From the NCBI RefSeq assembly GCF_000716545.1, contig NZ_JNWZ01000034.1, positions 1 to 64,000 of the forward strand: DNA of 64,000 nucleotides. Reading direction: 5' to 3'. The notes beneath the pieces are model-generated. The model was given only the letters and a program-made list of their open reading frames with translations, ran no database searches and was not told the origin of the DNA. Origin of the DNA: Kitasatospora phosalacinea (GTDB lineage Bacteria > Actinomycetota > Actinomycetes > Streptomycetales > Streptomycetaceae). The position numbers and the translations under genes are program-made. Numbering within the stretch: the first letter of the stretch is position 1; each line of letters begins with the position of its first letter. This document shows positions 14,887 through 23,466 of the stretch, in pieces.

Positions 14887-15897
14887 TCAGGACCGGCCGG
14901 CCCGCAGCTCGGGCAGCTCCAGCAGCTCGGTCTCGTCGTGCGCGGTCAGGTCGACCACCTCGGGCTCGGTGTCCGACTCGGCGTGCTGGTGGCTCGGCGG
15001 CTGCTCCACGGCCTGGTGGCTCGGCGGCTGCGCGGCGTCCACCGGGGCGCCGCCCAGCACCGCGTAGCGCTCGCTGTCGGCCAGCGCCTCGTCGCCCACC
15101 ACGTCCGCCAGGTCGTCGACCGCGGGCGCCGGGGCGCCCGGGCGCAGCGCGGCCCGGGCCGTGCCGGGGCGGCCGAAGAAGCTGAACGCGGTGGCCCGCG
15201 GCCGTTGCGGCGCCGGCACCGCCGCCGGTGCGGCACCCCGCGCGGGGATCGCCGGGCCGACCGGGCGCAGCGCGTCCGCCCCGGTGGCCGGCACCGGGTC
15301 GGGCATCTTCGGGCGCAGCTCGACCTGGGCCCGCTCGTCCACCGCGCGGCGCGCCTCGGCGGCCGCCGCCTGCCGCTCCAGGTGCCGCACCGCGGCCTGC
15401 GCGCGGACGAACGAGGCGGGGGTGACCGGGTGCTTGGGCCGGGTGGCCTCCAGGGCCTCGCGGGCCGCCTCGGCCTCCTTCAGGGCCTGCTCGGCGACCA
15501 TCACGGCCCGCTCGCGCAGCAGCCGGGCGATCTCGGTCTCGGCCTTGGCCAGCCGGGACTTCTCCGCGGTCAGCCGCCGCCCGAACCGGGTGGCGCGCTC
15601 CTCGGCGACCTCGGCCGCGTACTCGGCCTCGGCGATCTGCTCCTCGTAGCTCTCCTCGGCGCGCAGCCGGCGCACCACCGCCAGCTCGGCGGCGGCCCGG
15701 GCGGCCCGGTCGCGCTGGCGCAGCACCAGGGCCAGCCCGACCACGGCGACCACTGCGGCGACCCCGACCGAACGGGCCACGACCTGGTCCGGGCTGGCCA
15801 CCAGCGCGGCCACCGCCGCGACCACGAGCACACCGGAGGCGGCCGGGGGCAGCAGCCGGCCGAGGACGGAGGAATGACGGTGGCGTCCGCGAGACAT
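14887..15897 (-). CDS. Membrane protein with long cytoplasmic coiled coil
   Basis: A 336-residue protein of no recognised family. Two hydrophobic helices (about 15-35 and 41-58) form an N-terminal hairpin. A charged Ala/Glu/Arg-rich coiled coil follows (about 60-190, including RAAAELAVVRRLRAEESYEE), then a disordered Pro/Ala-rich region and an acidic tail. Two copies of PPSHQ at 299-303 and 308-312 come from an 18-bp direct repeat at 14986-15003 and 15013-15030. Such architecture fits a scaffold at the cytoplasmic membrane face. It is convergent with terD and shares its terminator. Function is unknown. Confidence 0.7.
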   Translation of the reverse strand: MSRGRHRHSSVLGRLLPPAASGVLVVAAVAALVASPDQVVARSVGVAAVVAVVGLALVLRQRDRAARAAAELAVVRRLRAEESYEEQIAEAEYAAEVAEERATRFGRRLTAEKSRLAKAETEIARLLRERAVMVAEQALKEAEAAREALEATRPKHPVTPASFVRAQAAVRHLERQAAAAEARRAVDERAQVELRPKMPDPVPATGADALRPVGPAIPARGAAPAAVPAPQRPRATAFSFFGRPGTARAALRPGAPAPAVDDLADVVGDEALADSERYAVLGGAPVDAAQPPSHQAVEQPPSHQHAESDTEPEVVDLTAHDETELLELPELRAGRS

Positions 15898-16001
15898 GGC
15901 TAGAAACTAGCGTGCGAATCACGGCCCTGTCAGCCTCGCCCCCCTTTCGGGCCTTGACAGGCCGTGCCGGGTGCCGGAGGCGACGGGCGGGCGGTGGTGC
16001 G

Positions 16002-16499
16002 TCAGCGCGGGGAGGCGGCCGTCCCGCGCGGGTGCTCGGGGTCGTCGTGGTCGTCGGGGAGCCTGCAGACGTGCTGCAGCCACAGCGCCACCGCGATCAC
16101 CGCCGCGCCCGCCAGCACCGCGAACAGCGCGGTGGCCGCCTGCGTCCGGCGGGCCGCGATGTCGAGCGAGCCGAGCAGGAACACCCCGACGCCCGCGTAG
16201 ACCCCGGTCACCACCGCCGACACCAGCGCACTGGCCTGCCCCAGCACCAGCGCGCGGGCCGCGTGCAGCGGGTCCACGCCCTTGGCGCCGGGCTGCCGCT
16301 CCCGCACCGCCTTCAGCCGGGAGCGCAGCGAGACCGCCGCGGCCAGCAGCACCACGGCGACCGCGGCCAGCACGTACGGCGCGTAGGCGGGCACCCCGGG
16401 CAGCGTGCCCAGCGAGTCCCACAGCCGGGCGCCGCCCCAGGACAGCAGCCCCGTGATCGCGGTGATGCCGAGCAGCAGGCGGAGACGGAGCGGCTTCAC
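16002..16499 (-). CDS. DUF3180 family four-helix membrane protein
   Basis: A 165-residue integral membrane protein of the actinobacterial DUF3180 family. Four hydrophobic segments are visible (about 5-24, 40-58, 90-110 and 121-140), and the tail is short and charged. The family typically lies just after folK in actinobacteria, as it does here, 112 bases downstream on the same strand. A link to folate metabolism is suggested only by that conserved neighbourhood; the activity is unknown. The ATG start begins with the basic MKPLRLRLLL expected before a first membrane helix. Confidence 0.82.
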   Translation of the reverse strand: MKPLRLRLLLGITAITGLLSWGGARLWDSLGTLPGVPAYAPYVLAAVAVVLLAAAVSLRSRLKAVRERQPGAKGVDPLHAARALVLGQASALVSAVVTGVYAGVGVFLLGSLDIAARRTQAATALFAVLAGAAVIAVALWLQHVCRLPDDHDDPEHPRGTAASPR

Positions 16500-16611
16500 G
16501 CGGACGGGCTTCCTTCCAGTGGTTCGACGGCGGGCGCCACGACCAGGCCACCGTACCGGCCCGGCCGCGCCCCAGGGAGCTACGCCCGCGGGCGCCCGGA
16601 AGTTCCCGGGC

Positions 16612-17211
16612 CTACTCCGGCAGGCGCAGCTGGAGGTCGGCGCGGAGCCGCACGCCCTGCGCCTCGGCCCCGCCCAGGCCCGCCAGCAGCTCGGCGACCG
16701 GCCCGTGGCCCGGTACCTCGGCCGCCGGGTCGGCGTCCTGCCAGGGGGCCAGCACGAAGGCCCGCTCGTGGGCCCGCGGGTGGGGCAGCGTCAGGTGCGG
16801 GTCGTCGCTGGTGACCCCCTCGTAGGCGAGCACGTCGACGTCCAGGGTGCGCGGCCCCCAGTGCACCTCGCGGACCCGGCCGAAGGCGTCCTCCACCGCG
16901 TTGGCCCGCTCCAGCAGGTCCTGCGGGGGCAGCGAGGTGCGCAGCACCGCGACGGCGTTGAAGTAGCTCGGCTGGTTCTCGGGGCCGCCGACGGCGTCGG
17001 TCTCGTACACCGCGGACAGCGCGGTCACCCGCACCCCCGGGGTGTCCTCCAGCGCGTCCACGGCGCCCTGGAGGGTCTCCAGGCGGTTGCCCAGGTTGCT
17101 GCCGAGGGCGACGGCGGCGGTGCGGGAGTCGTGCAGGGTCGACTCCGCGCGGTCCACCCTGCCCTGCAGGTCGAACGTGGTCGGCGTGGCGGTCGGGTCG
17201 GTCGTGGCCAA
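16612..17211 (-). CDS. folK: 2-amino-4-hydroxy-6-hydroxymethyldihydropteridine pyrophosphokinase
   Basis: HPPK transfers pyrophosphate from ATP to 6-hydroxymethyl-7,8-dihydropterin, the step before dihydropteroate synthase in folate synthesis. The 199 residues include VALGSNLGNR (about 37-46, the family signature), VYETDAVGGPENQPSYFNAV, and the ATP/metal site WGPRTLDVDVLAYEG, followed by LPHPRAHERAFVLAP. An Asp/Thr-rich extension of about 30 residues precedes the domain. The TTG at 17211 was chosen for its GAGGGA about eight to ten bases upstream; longer versions would run into folB. It follows folB by 35 bases, so the two probably form an operon with the DUF3180 gene. Confidence 0.92.
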   Translation of the reverse strand: MATTDPTATPTTFDLQGRVDRAESTLHDSRTAAVALGSNLGNRLETLQGAVDALEDTPGVRVTALSAVYETDAVGGPENQPSYFNAVAVLRTSLPPQDLLERANAVEDAFGRVREVHWGPRTLDVDVLAYEGVTSDDPHLTLPHPRAHERAFVLAPWQDADPAAEVPGHGPVAELLAGLGGAEAQGVRLRADLQLRLPE

Positions 17212-17246
17212 TGGAGTTCCCTCTGTTCGGGCTCCACCGGGGGCGG

Positions 17247-17618
17247 TCAGGCCCGGGCCCGGCGGATCGTGATGGTGACGTCGTCGAACGGGACGGTGAT
17301 CGGGGCGTCCGGCTTGTGCACGGTGACCTCGACCTCCTCGACCACCTCGTGCCGCAGGCACTGGTCGGCGATCCGCTGGGCCAGCGTCTCGATCAGGTCG
17401 ACCGGGTCGCCCGCGATCACCGCGGTGACCTCCTCCGCGATCACGCCGTAGTGCGCGGTGCGGGTCAGGTCGTCGCCCGCGGCGGCCGGCCGGGTGTCGA
17501 GGAACAGCACCAGGTCGACCACGAAGGTCTGTCCCTCGATCCGCTCGCGCTCGAAGACGCCGTGGTGGCCGCGGGCACGCAGCCCGCGCAGGGTGACGCG
17601 GTCCAGCAAAAGAATCAC
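17247..17618 (-). CDS. folB: Dihydroneopterin aldolase
   Basis: It converts 7,8-dihydroneopterin to 6-hydroxymethyl-7,8-dihydropterin, the substrate of the adjacent folK product. The 123-residue length is normal. Visible family features are LRGLRARGHHGVFERERIEGQ at the N-terminus (residues 10-30 region, with the conserved GxHGV and catalytic Glu), VDLIETLAQRIADQCL, and a C-terminal VTVHKPDAPI with the catalytic lysine. The start is GTG. The gene lies downstream of folP and the NTF2-like gene on the same strand, so pathway order is preserved in the cluster. Confidence 0.95.
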   Translation of the reverse strand: MILLLDRVTLRGLRARGHHGVFERERIEGQTFVVDLVLFLDTRPAAAGDDLTRTAHYGVIAEEVTAVIAGDPVDLIETLAQRIADQCLRHEVVEEVEVTVHKPDAPITVPFDDVTITIRRARA

Positions 17619-17779
17619 TGCTCCCAGCTGACGGCCCCGCCGGGGCGGGGACCGGCGGGCACCGTCGCCCGCCGCCCCTCGAATCTACCTTCGACCGCCG
17701 ACGGCCCGGGGCCGCCTCCCCGGCCGACCGCCCGAACGGACCGGCCGCCGCGGCCCTTGACGCCGCCCGCCCCGCCGCG

Positions 17780-18286
17780 CTACTCGTCGTCGTCCTCGTC
17801 GTCCTCGTCGTCCCCGCTGGTGAGCACCGGCGAGCCGTGGTGCGACCACAGCTTCCACCCGCCCGCCGTCCGCCGGAACAGGTTGGTCGACACCACCTTG
17901 CCGCCCACCAGCGGCCCCAGCTCGCCCTCCTCCTCCGGCTCGCCGCCGGACAGGATGTTCTCCGTGCAGGTCACCAGGGCCACGTCACCCTGCACGTCGG
18001 CCTCGACGTCGGTCAGGAAGAACTGGATGTACTCGGTGTTCGCCATGATCAGCATGTACGAGCGGGTCACCTGGGCCCGGCCGACCAGGGCCGGCCAGCC
18101 CGGGTGCACGCAGACCACCCCGCCCTTGTCGTCCGCCTCGCCCGGACCGAGCCAGATCGACTCGACGGCCTCCAGGTCGCCGTTCTCCAGTGCCTCGTAC
18201 AGCGCCTGGTTGACCGCCAGGACCGCTTCCCGGTCCGGCTCCAGCGCCGCCGCCCGGTCGTTGCCGCCGCTCGCTGCCTCCGCCAC
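17780..18286 (-). CDS. NTF2/SnoaL-like protein in the folate cluster
   Basis: A 168-residue cone-fold protein of the nuclear transport factor 2 / SnoaL-like group: AVLAVNQALYEALENGDLEAVESIW forms the entrance helices and VVCVHPGWPALVGRAQV and GGWKLWSHHGSPV form the sheet. This fold serves as small-molecule binder, isomerase or dimerisation unit. The C-terminus is a highly acidic tail (DDEDDEDDDE) encoded by repeated GTC/CTC triplets on the plus strand. The GTG start is two bases past the folP stop, so translation is coupled to folP. Its conserved position suggests a folate-related role, but none is known to me. Confidence 0.8.
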   Translation of the reverse strand: MAEAASGGNDRAAALEPDREAVLAVNQALYEALENGDLEAVESIWLGPGEADDKGGVVCVHPGWPALVGRAQVTRSYMLIMANTEYIQFFLTDVEADVQGDVALVTCTENILSGGEPEEEGELGPLVGGKVVSTNLFRRTAGGWKLWSHHGSPVLTSGDDEDDEDDDE

Positions 18287-18288
18287 GC

Positions 18289-19146
18289 CTACCCCCTCTG
18301 CGCCGCCTGCTCCCAGGCCGCGACGACTCGTACGGCGTCAGCCGTGCCGGACACGTCATGCACCCGAACCGCCCAGGCACCCGCCCTCGCCGCCAGCACC
18401 GAGACCGCCGCCGTGGCGTCGTCCCGCTGCCGCGCCGGGCGCAGCTCCCCGGTTTCCGGGTTGGCCAGCAGCGTACCCAGGAAGCGCTTGCGCGAAGCCG
18501 CCACCAGCACCGGCCGTCCCAGCGCCGTCACCGCGTCCAGCCGGCCCAGCAGCGCCCAGTTGTGCTCGCCGGTCTTCGCGAACCCCAGGCCGGGGTCGAG
18601 GATCAGCTGCTCCTCCTTCACCCCGGCGGCCAGCAGTTCCTCCACCCGGACGGTCAGCTCCCGCACCACGTCCGCGACCACGTCGCCGTACACCGCCAGC
18701 GCGTCCATGCCGGCGGACTGGCCGCGCCAGTGCATCACCACGAACGGCGCGCCGGTCTGGGCGACCACCCGCGCCATGTCCGGGTCCGCGAGGCCGCCGG
18801 ACACGTCGTTGACCACCCGGGCGCCCGCCGCGACGGCCGCCGCGGCGACGCTCGCCCGCATGGTGTCCACCGAGACCACCACCCCGGCCCGGGCCAGTTC
18901 GGTGACCACCGGCACCACCCGGCGCAGTTCCTCGGCCTCGGTCACCCGCACCGCCCCGGGCCGGGTCGACTCCCCGCCCACGTCCACCAGGTCGGCCCCG
19001 CGGGCCGCCAGGTCCAGCCCGTGCGCGACCGCCCGCGCCGGGTCCAGCCACAGCCCACCGTCCGAGAACGAGTCCGGCGTGACGTTGACCACCCCCATCA
19101 CGGCACAGCGCTCAAGGACGGGCAGACCGGGGACGTTCTCGTTCAT
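18289..19146 (-). CDS. folP: Dihydropteroate synthase
   Basis: It condenses 6-hydroxymethyldihydropterin pyrophosphate with p-aminobenzoate to give 7,8-dihydropteroate and is the sulfonamide target. The TIM-barrel protein of about 285 residues carries VMGVVNVTPDSFSDGG (loop 1), ADLVDVGGESTRPGA (loop 2), VSVDTM, VVNDVSGG, MHWRG, DPGLGFAKTGEHN and SRKRFLG near the C-terminus, so all pterin and pABA site motifs are intact. Start: ATG at 19146; an in-frame ATG nine bases upstream is equally possible, and neither has a strong ribosome-binding site. It heads the folP / NTF2-like / folB / folK run. Confidence 0.95.
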   Translation of the reverse strand: MNENVPGLPVLERCAVMGVVNVTPDSFSDGGLWLDPARAVAHGLDLAARGADLVDVGGESTRPGAVRVTEAEELRRVVPVVTELARAGVVVSVDTMRASVAAAAVAAGARVVNDVSGGLADPDMARVVAQTGAPFVVMHWRGQSAGMDALAVYGDVVADVVRELTVRVEELLAAGVKEEQLILDPGLGFAKTGEHNWALLGRLDAVTALGRPVLVAASRKRFLGTLLANPETGELRPARQRDDATAAVSVLAARAGAWAVRVHDVSGTADAVRVVAAWEQAAQRG

Positions 19147-19203
19147 GCGTCCCATTATCGGCGCACCGGCCGCCCCCGGCCGACCGGCGCCCGCCGGGTG
19201 CGC

Positions 19204-19236
19204 GGAGGGCCGCCGCGCCGGGCGCGGCGGCCCTCC
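19204..19236 (-). terminator. Hairpin after the DUF2156 membrane enzyme gene
   Basis: Sixteen-base complementary arms (19204-19219 and 19221-19236) lie 11 bases beyond the TAA of the gene at 19248. It separates that gene from folP. Confidence 0.75.
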
Positions 19237-19247
19237 CGGCCGTCCGG

Positions 19248-21086
19248 TTACGCGGCCTTGTCCAGCCGCGCCGCGGGCTCGCGCATCAGCCCCTCGCGCT
19301 GCCGCTTGCGGCCGAAGCGCGGCATGCCGAGGGTGATGAACGCCTCCGCCTGCATCGCGGCGAAGCCGATCCGGGGCAGGTCGCGGGTGTGCTGGTAGAC
19401 CAGGAAGCGCGGCTCCCAGACCGGCTGGAACTTCGCGTTGAACTTGTACAGCGACTCGATCTGGAACCAGCGCGACAGGAACACCAGCAGCCCGCGCCAG
19501 GCCCGCAGCACCGGCCCCGCGCCGATCCGCTCGCCGCGGGCCAGCGCCGAGCGGAACATCGCGAAGTTCAGCGAGACCCGCCGCACGCCCATCGCCCCGA
19601 CCTCCTGGAGGGCGGCGACGATCAGCAGTTCGTTGAGGCCCGGGTCGGCCTCCCGGTCGCGCCGCATGAGCTCCAGCGAGATGCCGTCGTCGCCCCACGG
19701 GACGAAGTGCAGCACCGCCTTCAGGTCGTCGTCCGAGGCGGTCTCCCCCTCCTCCGGCGCCTTGTGCGCGGTGACCACCACGCAGTCGTCGTCGCCCGGG
19801 TCGCCGAAGCGGCCGAGCGCCATGGAGAAGCCGCGCTCGGTGTCGGTGCCGCGCCAGCGGGCCGCCGCGTCGCCGATCCGGCGCTTCTCCTCCAGGGTCA
19901 GGTCGCCGACCCGGCGGACCTTGCAGGAGTAGCCGTTGCGCTCGATCCGCTTGACCATCTGGCGGACGTTGCGCATGGCGCGGCCGGAGAGCGAGAAGGT
20001 CGCGGTGTCGACGATGGCCTCGTCGCCGAGTTCGAGCGCGTCCAGCCCGGCCTCCCGGGTCCACACCTCGCCGCCGACCTCGGAGCAGCCCATCACGGCC
20101 GGCGCCCAGGCGTGCTCGCGGGCGGTGGCCATGAACACCTTGATCGCGCCGGGCCAGGCCTCGACGTCGCCGACGGGGTCGCCGGAGGCGAGCATCACGC
20201 CGGAGACCACCCGGTAGGAGATCGCGGCCTTGCCGGTGGGCGAGAACAGCACGCTCTTGTCGCGGCGCAGCGCGAAGTAGCCGAGCGAGTCGCGCTTGCC
20301 GTGCCGGGCGAGCAGCTCGCGGACCTTGATCTCGTCCTCGGGGGTGAGCTCCGGCTCGGGCTTCTCCGGACGCAGCGCCAGGTACGCGGTGGCCAGGGCG
20401 GTGACCAGGCCGAGCCCGCCCAGCGAGTAGCCGACCAGGTCGCCGATCCGGTCGGAGGTGTAGTGGATCGGGCCCTCGAAGCCGAACAGCCCGTAGCCGA
20501 CGTGCTCCAGCCGCTGGAACAGCGACGGGTCGCCGACCTCGGCCTTCCAGCGGACCGAGACCACGACCAGGCCGAGCAGCACCGACACCGCGCCGAGCAG
20601 CACGAACGCGGCCACCGCGCGCCAGCGGGTGCGCGGGTCGGCCTTGGCGTAGAACTCGCGCCGGTGCACCAGCATCACGGCGAACAGCGCCAGCGAGATC
20701 GCGGCCTGCCCGAACTGGTGCCAGCGCATCAGGTGCAGCGCCGCGCCGACCGGCAGCAGCACGCACACCGCCCGCCAGGCGCGCGCCTTGCGGCGGCGCA
20801 GCGCGTGCGCCAGCAGCACCAGCAGCATGCCGACCATCAGGGTGCCGGCCGCGGCCAGCGTGGTCGTGCCGCCGGGCAGCTGGCCGACCACGGTGTGCAC
20901 CCTGGTGAGCCGCAGCCGGGGGGAGACCGCGCAGGCGATGTCGATCAGACCGATGGCCAGGCAGGCGTACCCGACCGCTCCGGGTACCCAGGACCGCGGC
21001 ACCGCGGCGGCCTGGGTGCGGAGCGCCTGCAGACCCCGCCGCCGGGGTGTGTCGGTGGTCTTCTCAGCGGACACGGGAGCGCTCAT
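19248..21086 (-). CDS. DUF2156 membrane enzyme, phosphatidylglycerol lysyltransferase-like
   Basis: A 612-residue membrane protein. The N-terminal half holds about five or six transmembrane helices (from PGAVGYACLAIGLIDIACAV to GLGLVTALATAYLALRP). The cytoplasmic C-terminal half (about 255-590) is a DUF2156 double-GNAT domain as in MprF/LysX, which transfer amino acids from aminoacyl-tRNA to membrane lipids. Segments such as LGYFALRRDKSVLFSPTGKAAISYRVV, VASGDPVGD-like ASGDPVGDVEAW, and RRVSLNFAMFRSALARGER are typical. Unlike mycobacterial LysX, it has no fused lysyl-tRNA synthetase. The probable role is lipid aminoacylation and resistance to cationic peptides; substrate is unproven. The stop is TAA. 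Confidence 0.82.
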   Translation of the reverse strand: MSAPVSAEKTTDTPRRRGLQALRTQAAAVPRSWVPGAVGYACLAIGLIDIACAVSPRLRLTRVHTVVGQLPGGTTTLAAAGTLMVGMLLVLLAHALRRRKARAWRAVCVLLPVGAALHLMRWHQFGQAAISLALFAVMLVHRREFYAKADPRTRWRAVAAFVLLGAVSVLLGLVVVSVRWKAEVGDPSLFQRLEHVGYGLFGFEGPIHYTSDRIGDLVGYSLGGLGLVTALATAYLALRPEKPEPELTPEDEIKVRELLARHGKRDSLGYFALRRDKSVLFSPTGKAAISYRVVSGVMLASGDPVGDVEAWPGAIKVFMATAREHAWAPAVMGCSEVGGEVWTREAGLDALELGDEAIVDTATFSLSGRAMRNVRQMVKRIERNGYSCKVRRVGDLTLEEKRRIGDAAARWRGTDTERGFSMALGRFGDPGDDDCVVVTAHKAPEEGETASDDDLKAVLHFVPWGDDGISLELMRRDREADPGLNELLIVAALQEVGAMGVRRVSLNFAMFRSALARGERIGAGPVLRAWRGLLVFLSRWFQIESLYKFNAKFQPVWEPRFLVYQHTRDLPRIGFAAMQAEAFITLGMPRFGRKRQREGLMREPAARLDKAA

Positions 21087-21479
21087 GAGAACTCAGCCTA
21101 GAGGCACCGGGGCGCTGTGCGCGCACTCCGGGAACGGGGGCGTGATGGACCTTCATGACAGTTCCTTCTTCTGGCAATCCGCACGTCAAGTGCGGTCCAC
21201 GAGGGGGTGCGGGCCGCCCGGACCGGGCCCGGTTCGAACGGTTGCGCTCGTCGCTCCGGGGGACGCGGCGGCGGCGCCGCGCCTCGCACCCGTGACCGCC
21301 TGCCCGGCGGTTCGGCGCGTCTCCCCCCGGGGGACGCCGCGTTCCACTGCGACGGTTCCCTCGCACGAGGCACACCGTTCGTACGTTTTTCCGACGCCCG
21401 GTCAGCGTACCCCCACTCGCTGCCGACGGCCCGTCAGATGACGATGGCGGAGCGGGAGTCGAGGAAGGACGCGGGAGCG
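21087..21479. other. Intergenic region between two divergent membrane-enzyme genes
   Basis: About 390 bases without a convincing gene. It must hold the promoters of the DUF2156 gene (minus) and the esterase gene (plus). A small inverted repeat CCGCA-7-TGCGG lies near 21178-21195. The segment from about 21380 to 21400 (GTACGTTTTTCC) is unusually T-rich. I find no recognisable operator. Confidence 0.5.
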
Positions 21480-22661
21480 ATGGAGCTGACCAGCCGGACC
21501 CTGGTGTACGTGCTGACCTCGGTGGCCGCGGCCGCCCTGCTCGCCACCCTCTGGCTGTGGCCACGGCTGTCCCGGCAGCGCCTGCTGCCGGTGCTCGGCC
21601 GGCTGGGGCTGCTGACGCTCACCCAGGCGGCGGTGCTGTCCGTCCTGCTGCTGTCGGTGAACGACGCGTACGGCTTCTACAGCTCGTGGAACGACCTGCT
21701 GCGCCCGGGCGGCGCCCCGCTGGCGCTGGCCGCCGCGAAGTCCCCCGGCGCCGCCCCGGAGAACGGGCAGCTGGTGCGGCCGACCGACGAGGGCGGCCTG
21801 GAGACGGTCAAGGACGTGCTGCCCGAGGGCACCCCGGAGGAGGTCGGCCGGGTCGACTCGGTGCGGATCGCCGGCCCCGCGTCCGGCCTGTCCGACCAGG
21901 TCTTCGTCTACCTGCCGCCGGAGTACTTCAACCCGCGCTACGTCCGCGAGCGCTTCCCGGTGCTGCTGGCCCTGGCCGGCTACCCGGGCCCGTCGCTGCA
22001 CCTGGTCGAGGGGCTGCGGCTGCCGCAGACCGCCGCCGCGCTGCAGCACGACGGGCGGATGGCGCCGACCGTGATCGTGATGGCCCGCCCGACCGTGGCC
22101 CCGCCGCGCAACACCGAGTGCGTGAACGTCCCGGGCGGGCCGCAGGCGGAGACCTGGTTCGCCGAGGACGTCCCGGCGGCGCTGCGCTCCGCGTACCGGG
22201 TCAGCCGGTCGGCGGGCTCCTGGGGCGTGTTCGGCTACTCCACCGGCGGCTCCTGCGCGCTGCGGCTGGCGATGCGGCACCCCGACACGTACCGGAACGC
22301 GGCCGGGATGCACGCCGACTACACGGTGCCGAACGACCACTGGACGGACGGCGACCTGTTCCGCGGGGACCAGGACGCCGCCCGGCAGTCCGACCTGAAC
22401 TGGCGGCTGAAGAACCTGCCCGCGCCGCGGGCCGACCTGCTGCTGGTCTCCACCCGGGCCGAGGCCGACTTCGCGGCCACCGAGCAGTTCCTGGCCGCCG
22501 CCCGGCAGGTGGCGGCGGCCCACCCGGAGCTGCAGGTGGACTCGATCTTCCTGTCCGACGGCGGCCACTCCTTCGAGACCTGGCGCCGCGAGCTGCCCGC
22601 CACCCTGGAGTGGCTCAGCGACCACCTCGACCCGCCGCCGGACCGCGAGCCGAGGCCCTGA
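21480..22661 (+). CDS. Membrane-anchored alpha/beta-hydrolase esterase (esterase D / antigen 85-like)
   Basis: A 393-residue protein with two N-terminal transmembrane helices (about 6-24 and 38-56) that place an alpha/beta-hydrolase domain outside the cell. The nucleophile elbow is GYSTGGS (Ser about 252) and the catalytic histidine is in DGGHSFETWR (about 363). FVYLPPEYFNPRYVRERFPVLLAL is the opening strand typical of the esterase D/antigen 85 group. Actinobacterial relatives hydrolyse or transfer acyl groups at the envelope; the substrate is unknown. The ATG at 21480 was chosen for GGGAG and GGAAGGA upstream. An ATG at 21438 would add 14 residues. Confidence 0.8.
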   Translation: MELTSRTLVYVLTSVAAAALLATLWLWPRLSRQRLLPVLGRLGLLTLTQAAVLSVLLLSVNDAYGFYSSWNDLLRPGGAPLALAAAKSPGAAPENGQLVRPTDEGGLETVKDVLPEGTPEEVGRVDSVRIAGPASGLSDQVFVYLPPEYFNPRYVRERFPVLLALAGYPGPSLHLVEGLRLPQTAAALQHDGRMAPTVIVMARPTVAPPRNTECVNVPGGPQAETWFAEDVPAALRSAYRVSRSAGSWGVFGYSTGGSCALRLAMRHPDTYRNAAGMHADYTVPNDHWTDGDLFRGDQDAARQSDLNWRLKNLPAPRADLLLVSTRAEADFAATEQFLAAARQVAAAHPELQVDSIFLSDGGHSFETWRRELPATLEWLSDHLDPPPDREPRP

Positions 22662-22667
22662 GGACGC

Positions 22668-22701
22668 GCAGGGGCGCCACCCGCACGGGTGGCGCCCCTG
22701 C
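22668..22701. terminator. Bidirectional terminator between esterase gene and folE
   Basis: Perfect 15-base arms (22668-22682 and 22687-22701) with loop GCAC lie between the two convergent stop codons. Confidence 0.87.
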
Positions 22702-22733
22702 CGCCGCTCGACCGGCCGTCAGCGGACGGCGCG

Positions 22734-23342
22734 TCAGCGGCCGCCGATGATCAGGCTCATCGCCTCGTTGCGGGTGGCCGGGTCGCGCAGCTGGCCGCGG
22801 ACGGCGGAGGTCAGGGTCTTGGCGCCGGGCTTGCGGATGCCGCGCATCGACATGCACATGTGCTCGCACTCGATCACCACGATGGCGCCGCGCGGCTCCA
22901 GGATCCGCATCAGCGCGTCCGCGACCTGGCTGGTCAGGCGCTCCTGCACCTGCGGCCGGCGGGCGTACACGTCGACCAGCCGGGCCAGCTTGGACAGGCC
23001 GGTGATCTTGCCGCTGGTGGACGGGATGTAGCCGACGTGCGCGACGCCGCGGAACGGCACCAGGTGGTGCTCGCAGGTGGAGTACACCTCGATGTCCTTG
23101 ACCAGCACCAGCTCGTCGTGGCCGAGGTCGAAGGTGGTGGTCAGCACGTCCTCCGGCTGCTGCCACAGGCCGGCGAATATCTCCCGGTAGGCGCGGGCGA
23201 CCCGGGCCGGCGTCTCCAGCAGGCCCTCGCGGTCCGGGTCCTCCCCGACGGCGATCAGCAGCTCGCGGACGGCGTTCTCGGCCCGCTTCTGGTCGAACTC
23301 GCGGACGGGGGTCTCACCGTCGAGCGTCACCGGATCGATCAT
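22734..23342 (-). CDS. folE: GTP cyclohydrolase I
   Basis: It converts GTP to 7,8-dihydroneopterin triphosphate, the entry step of folate synthesis. The 202-residue protein has the signature [25 protein letters not shown] (zinc Cys and His, split across residues 90-115), [18 protein letters not shown], and the second zinc cysteine in [16 protein letters not shown]. The ATG at 23342 follows GAGG by about six bases; longer forms add a non-conserved, arginine-rich tail. It lies 124 bases downstream of ftsH on the same strand. The remaining folate genes folP, folB and folK are within 4 kb, so the window holds most of the pathway. Confidence 0.95.
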   Translation of the reverse strand: MIDPVTLDGETPVREFDQKRAENAVRELLIAVGEDPDREGLLETPARVARAYREIFAGLWQQPEDVLTTTFDLGHDELVLVKDIEVYSTCEHHLVPFRGVAHVGYIPSTSGKITGLSKLARLVDVYARRPQVQERLTSQVADALMRILEPRGAIVVIECEHMCMSMRGIRKPGAKTLTSAVRGQLRDPATRNEAMSLIIGGR

Positions 23343-23466
23343 GCGTGCCTCGCTGCTCGTCAGTCGGGAAAATCTCGGTAAAGAGGGTCGGCGCAGCACG
23401 GATGCCGCGCCTCCAGGGTACAAACCCGGGAAACGCGGCATCCATTCCGAACGGATATTCGGTCGT

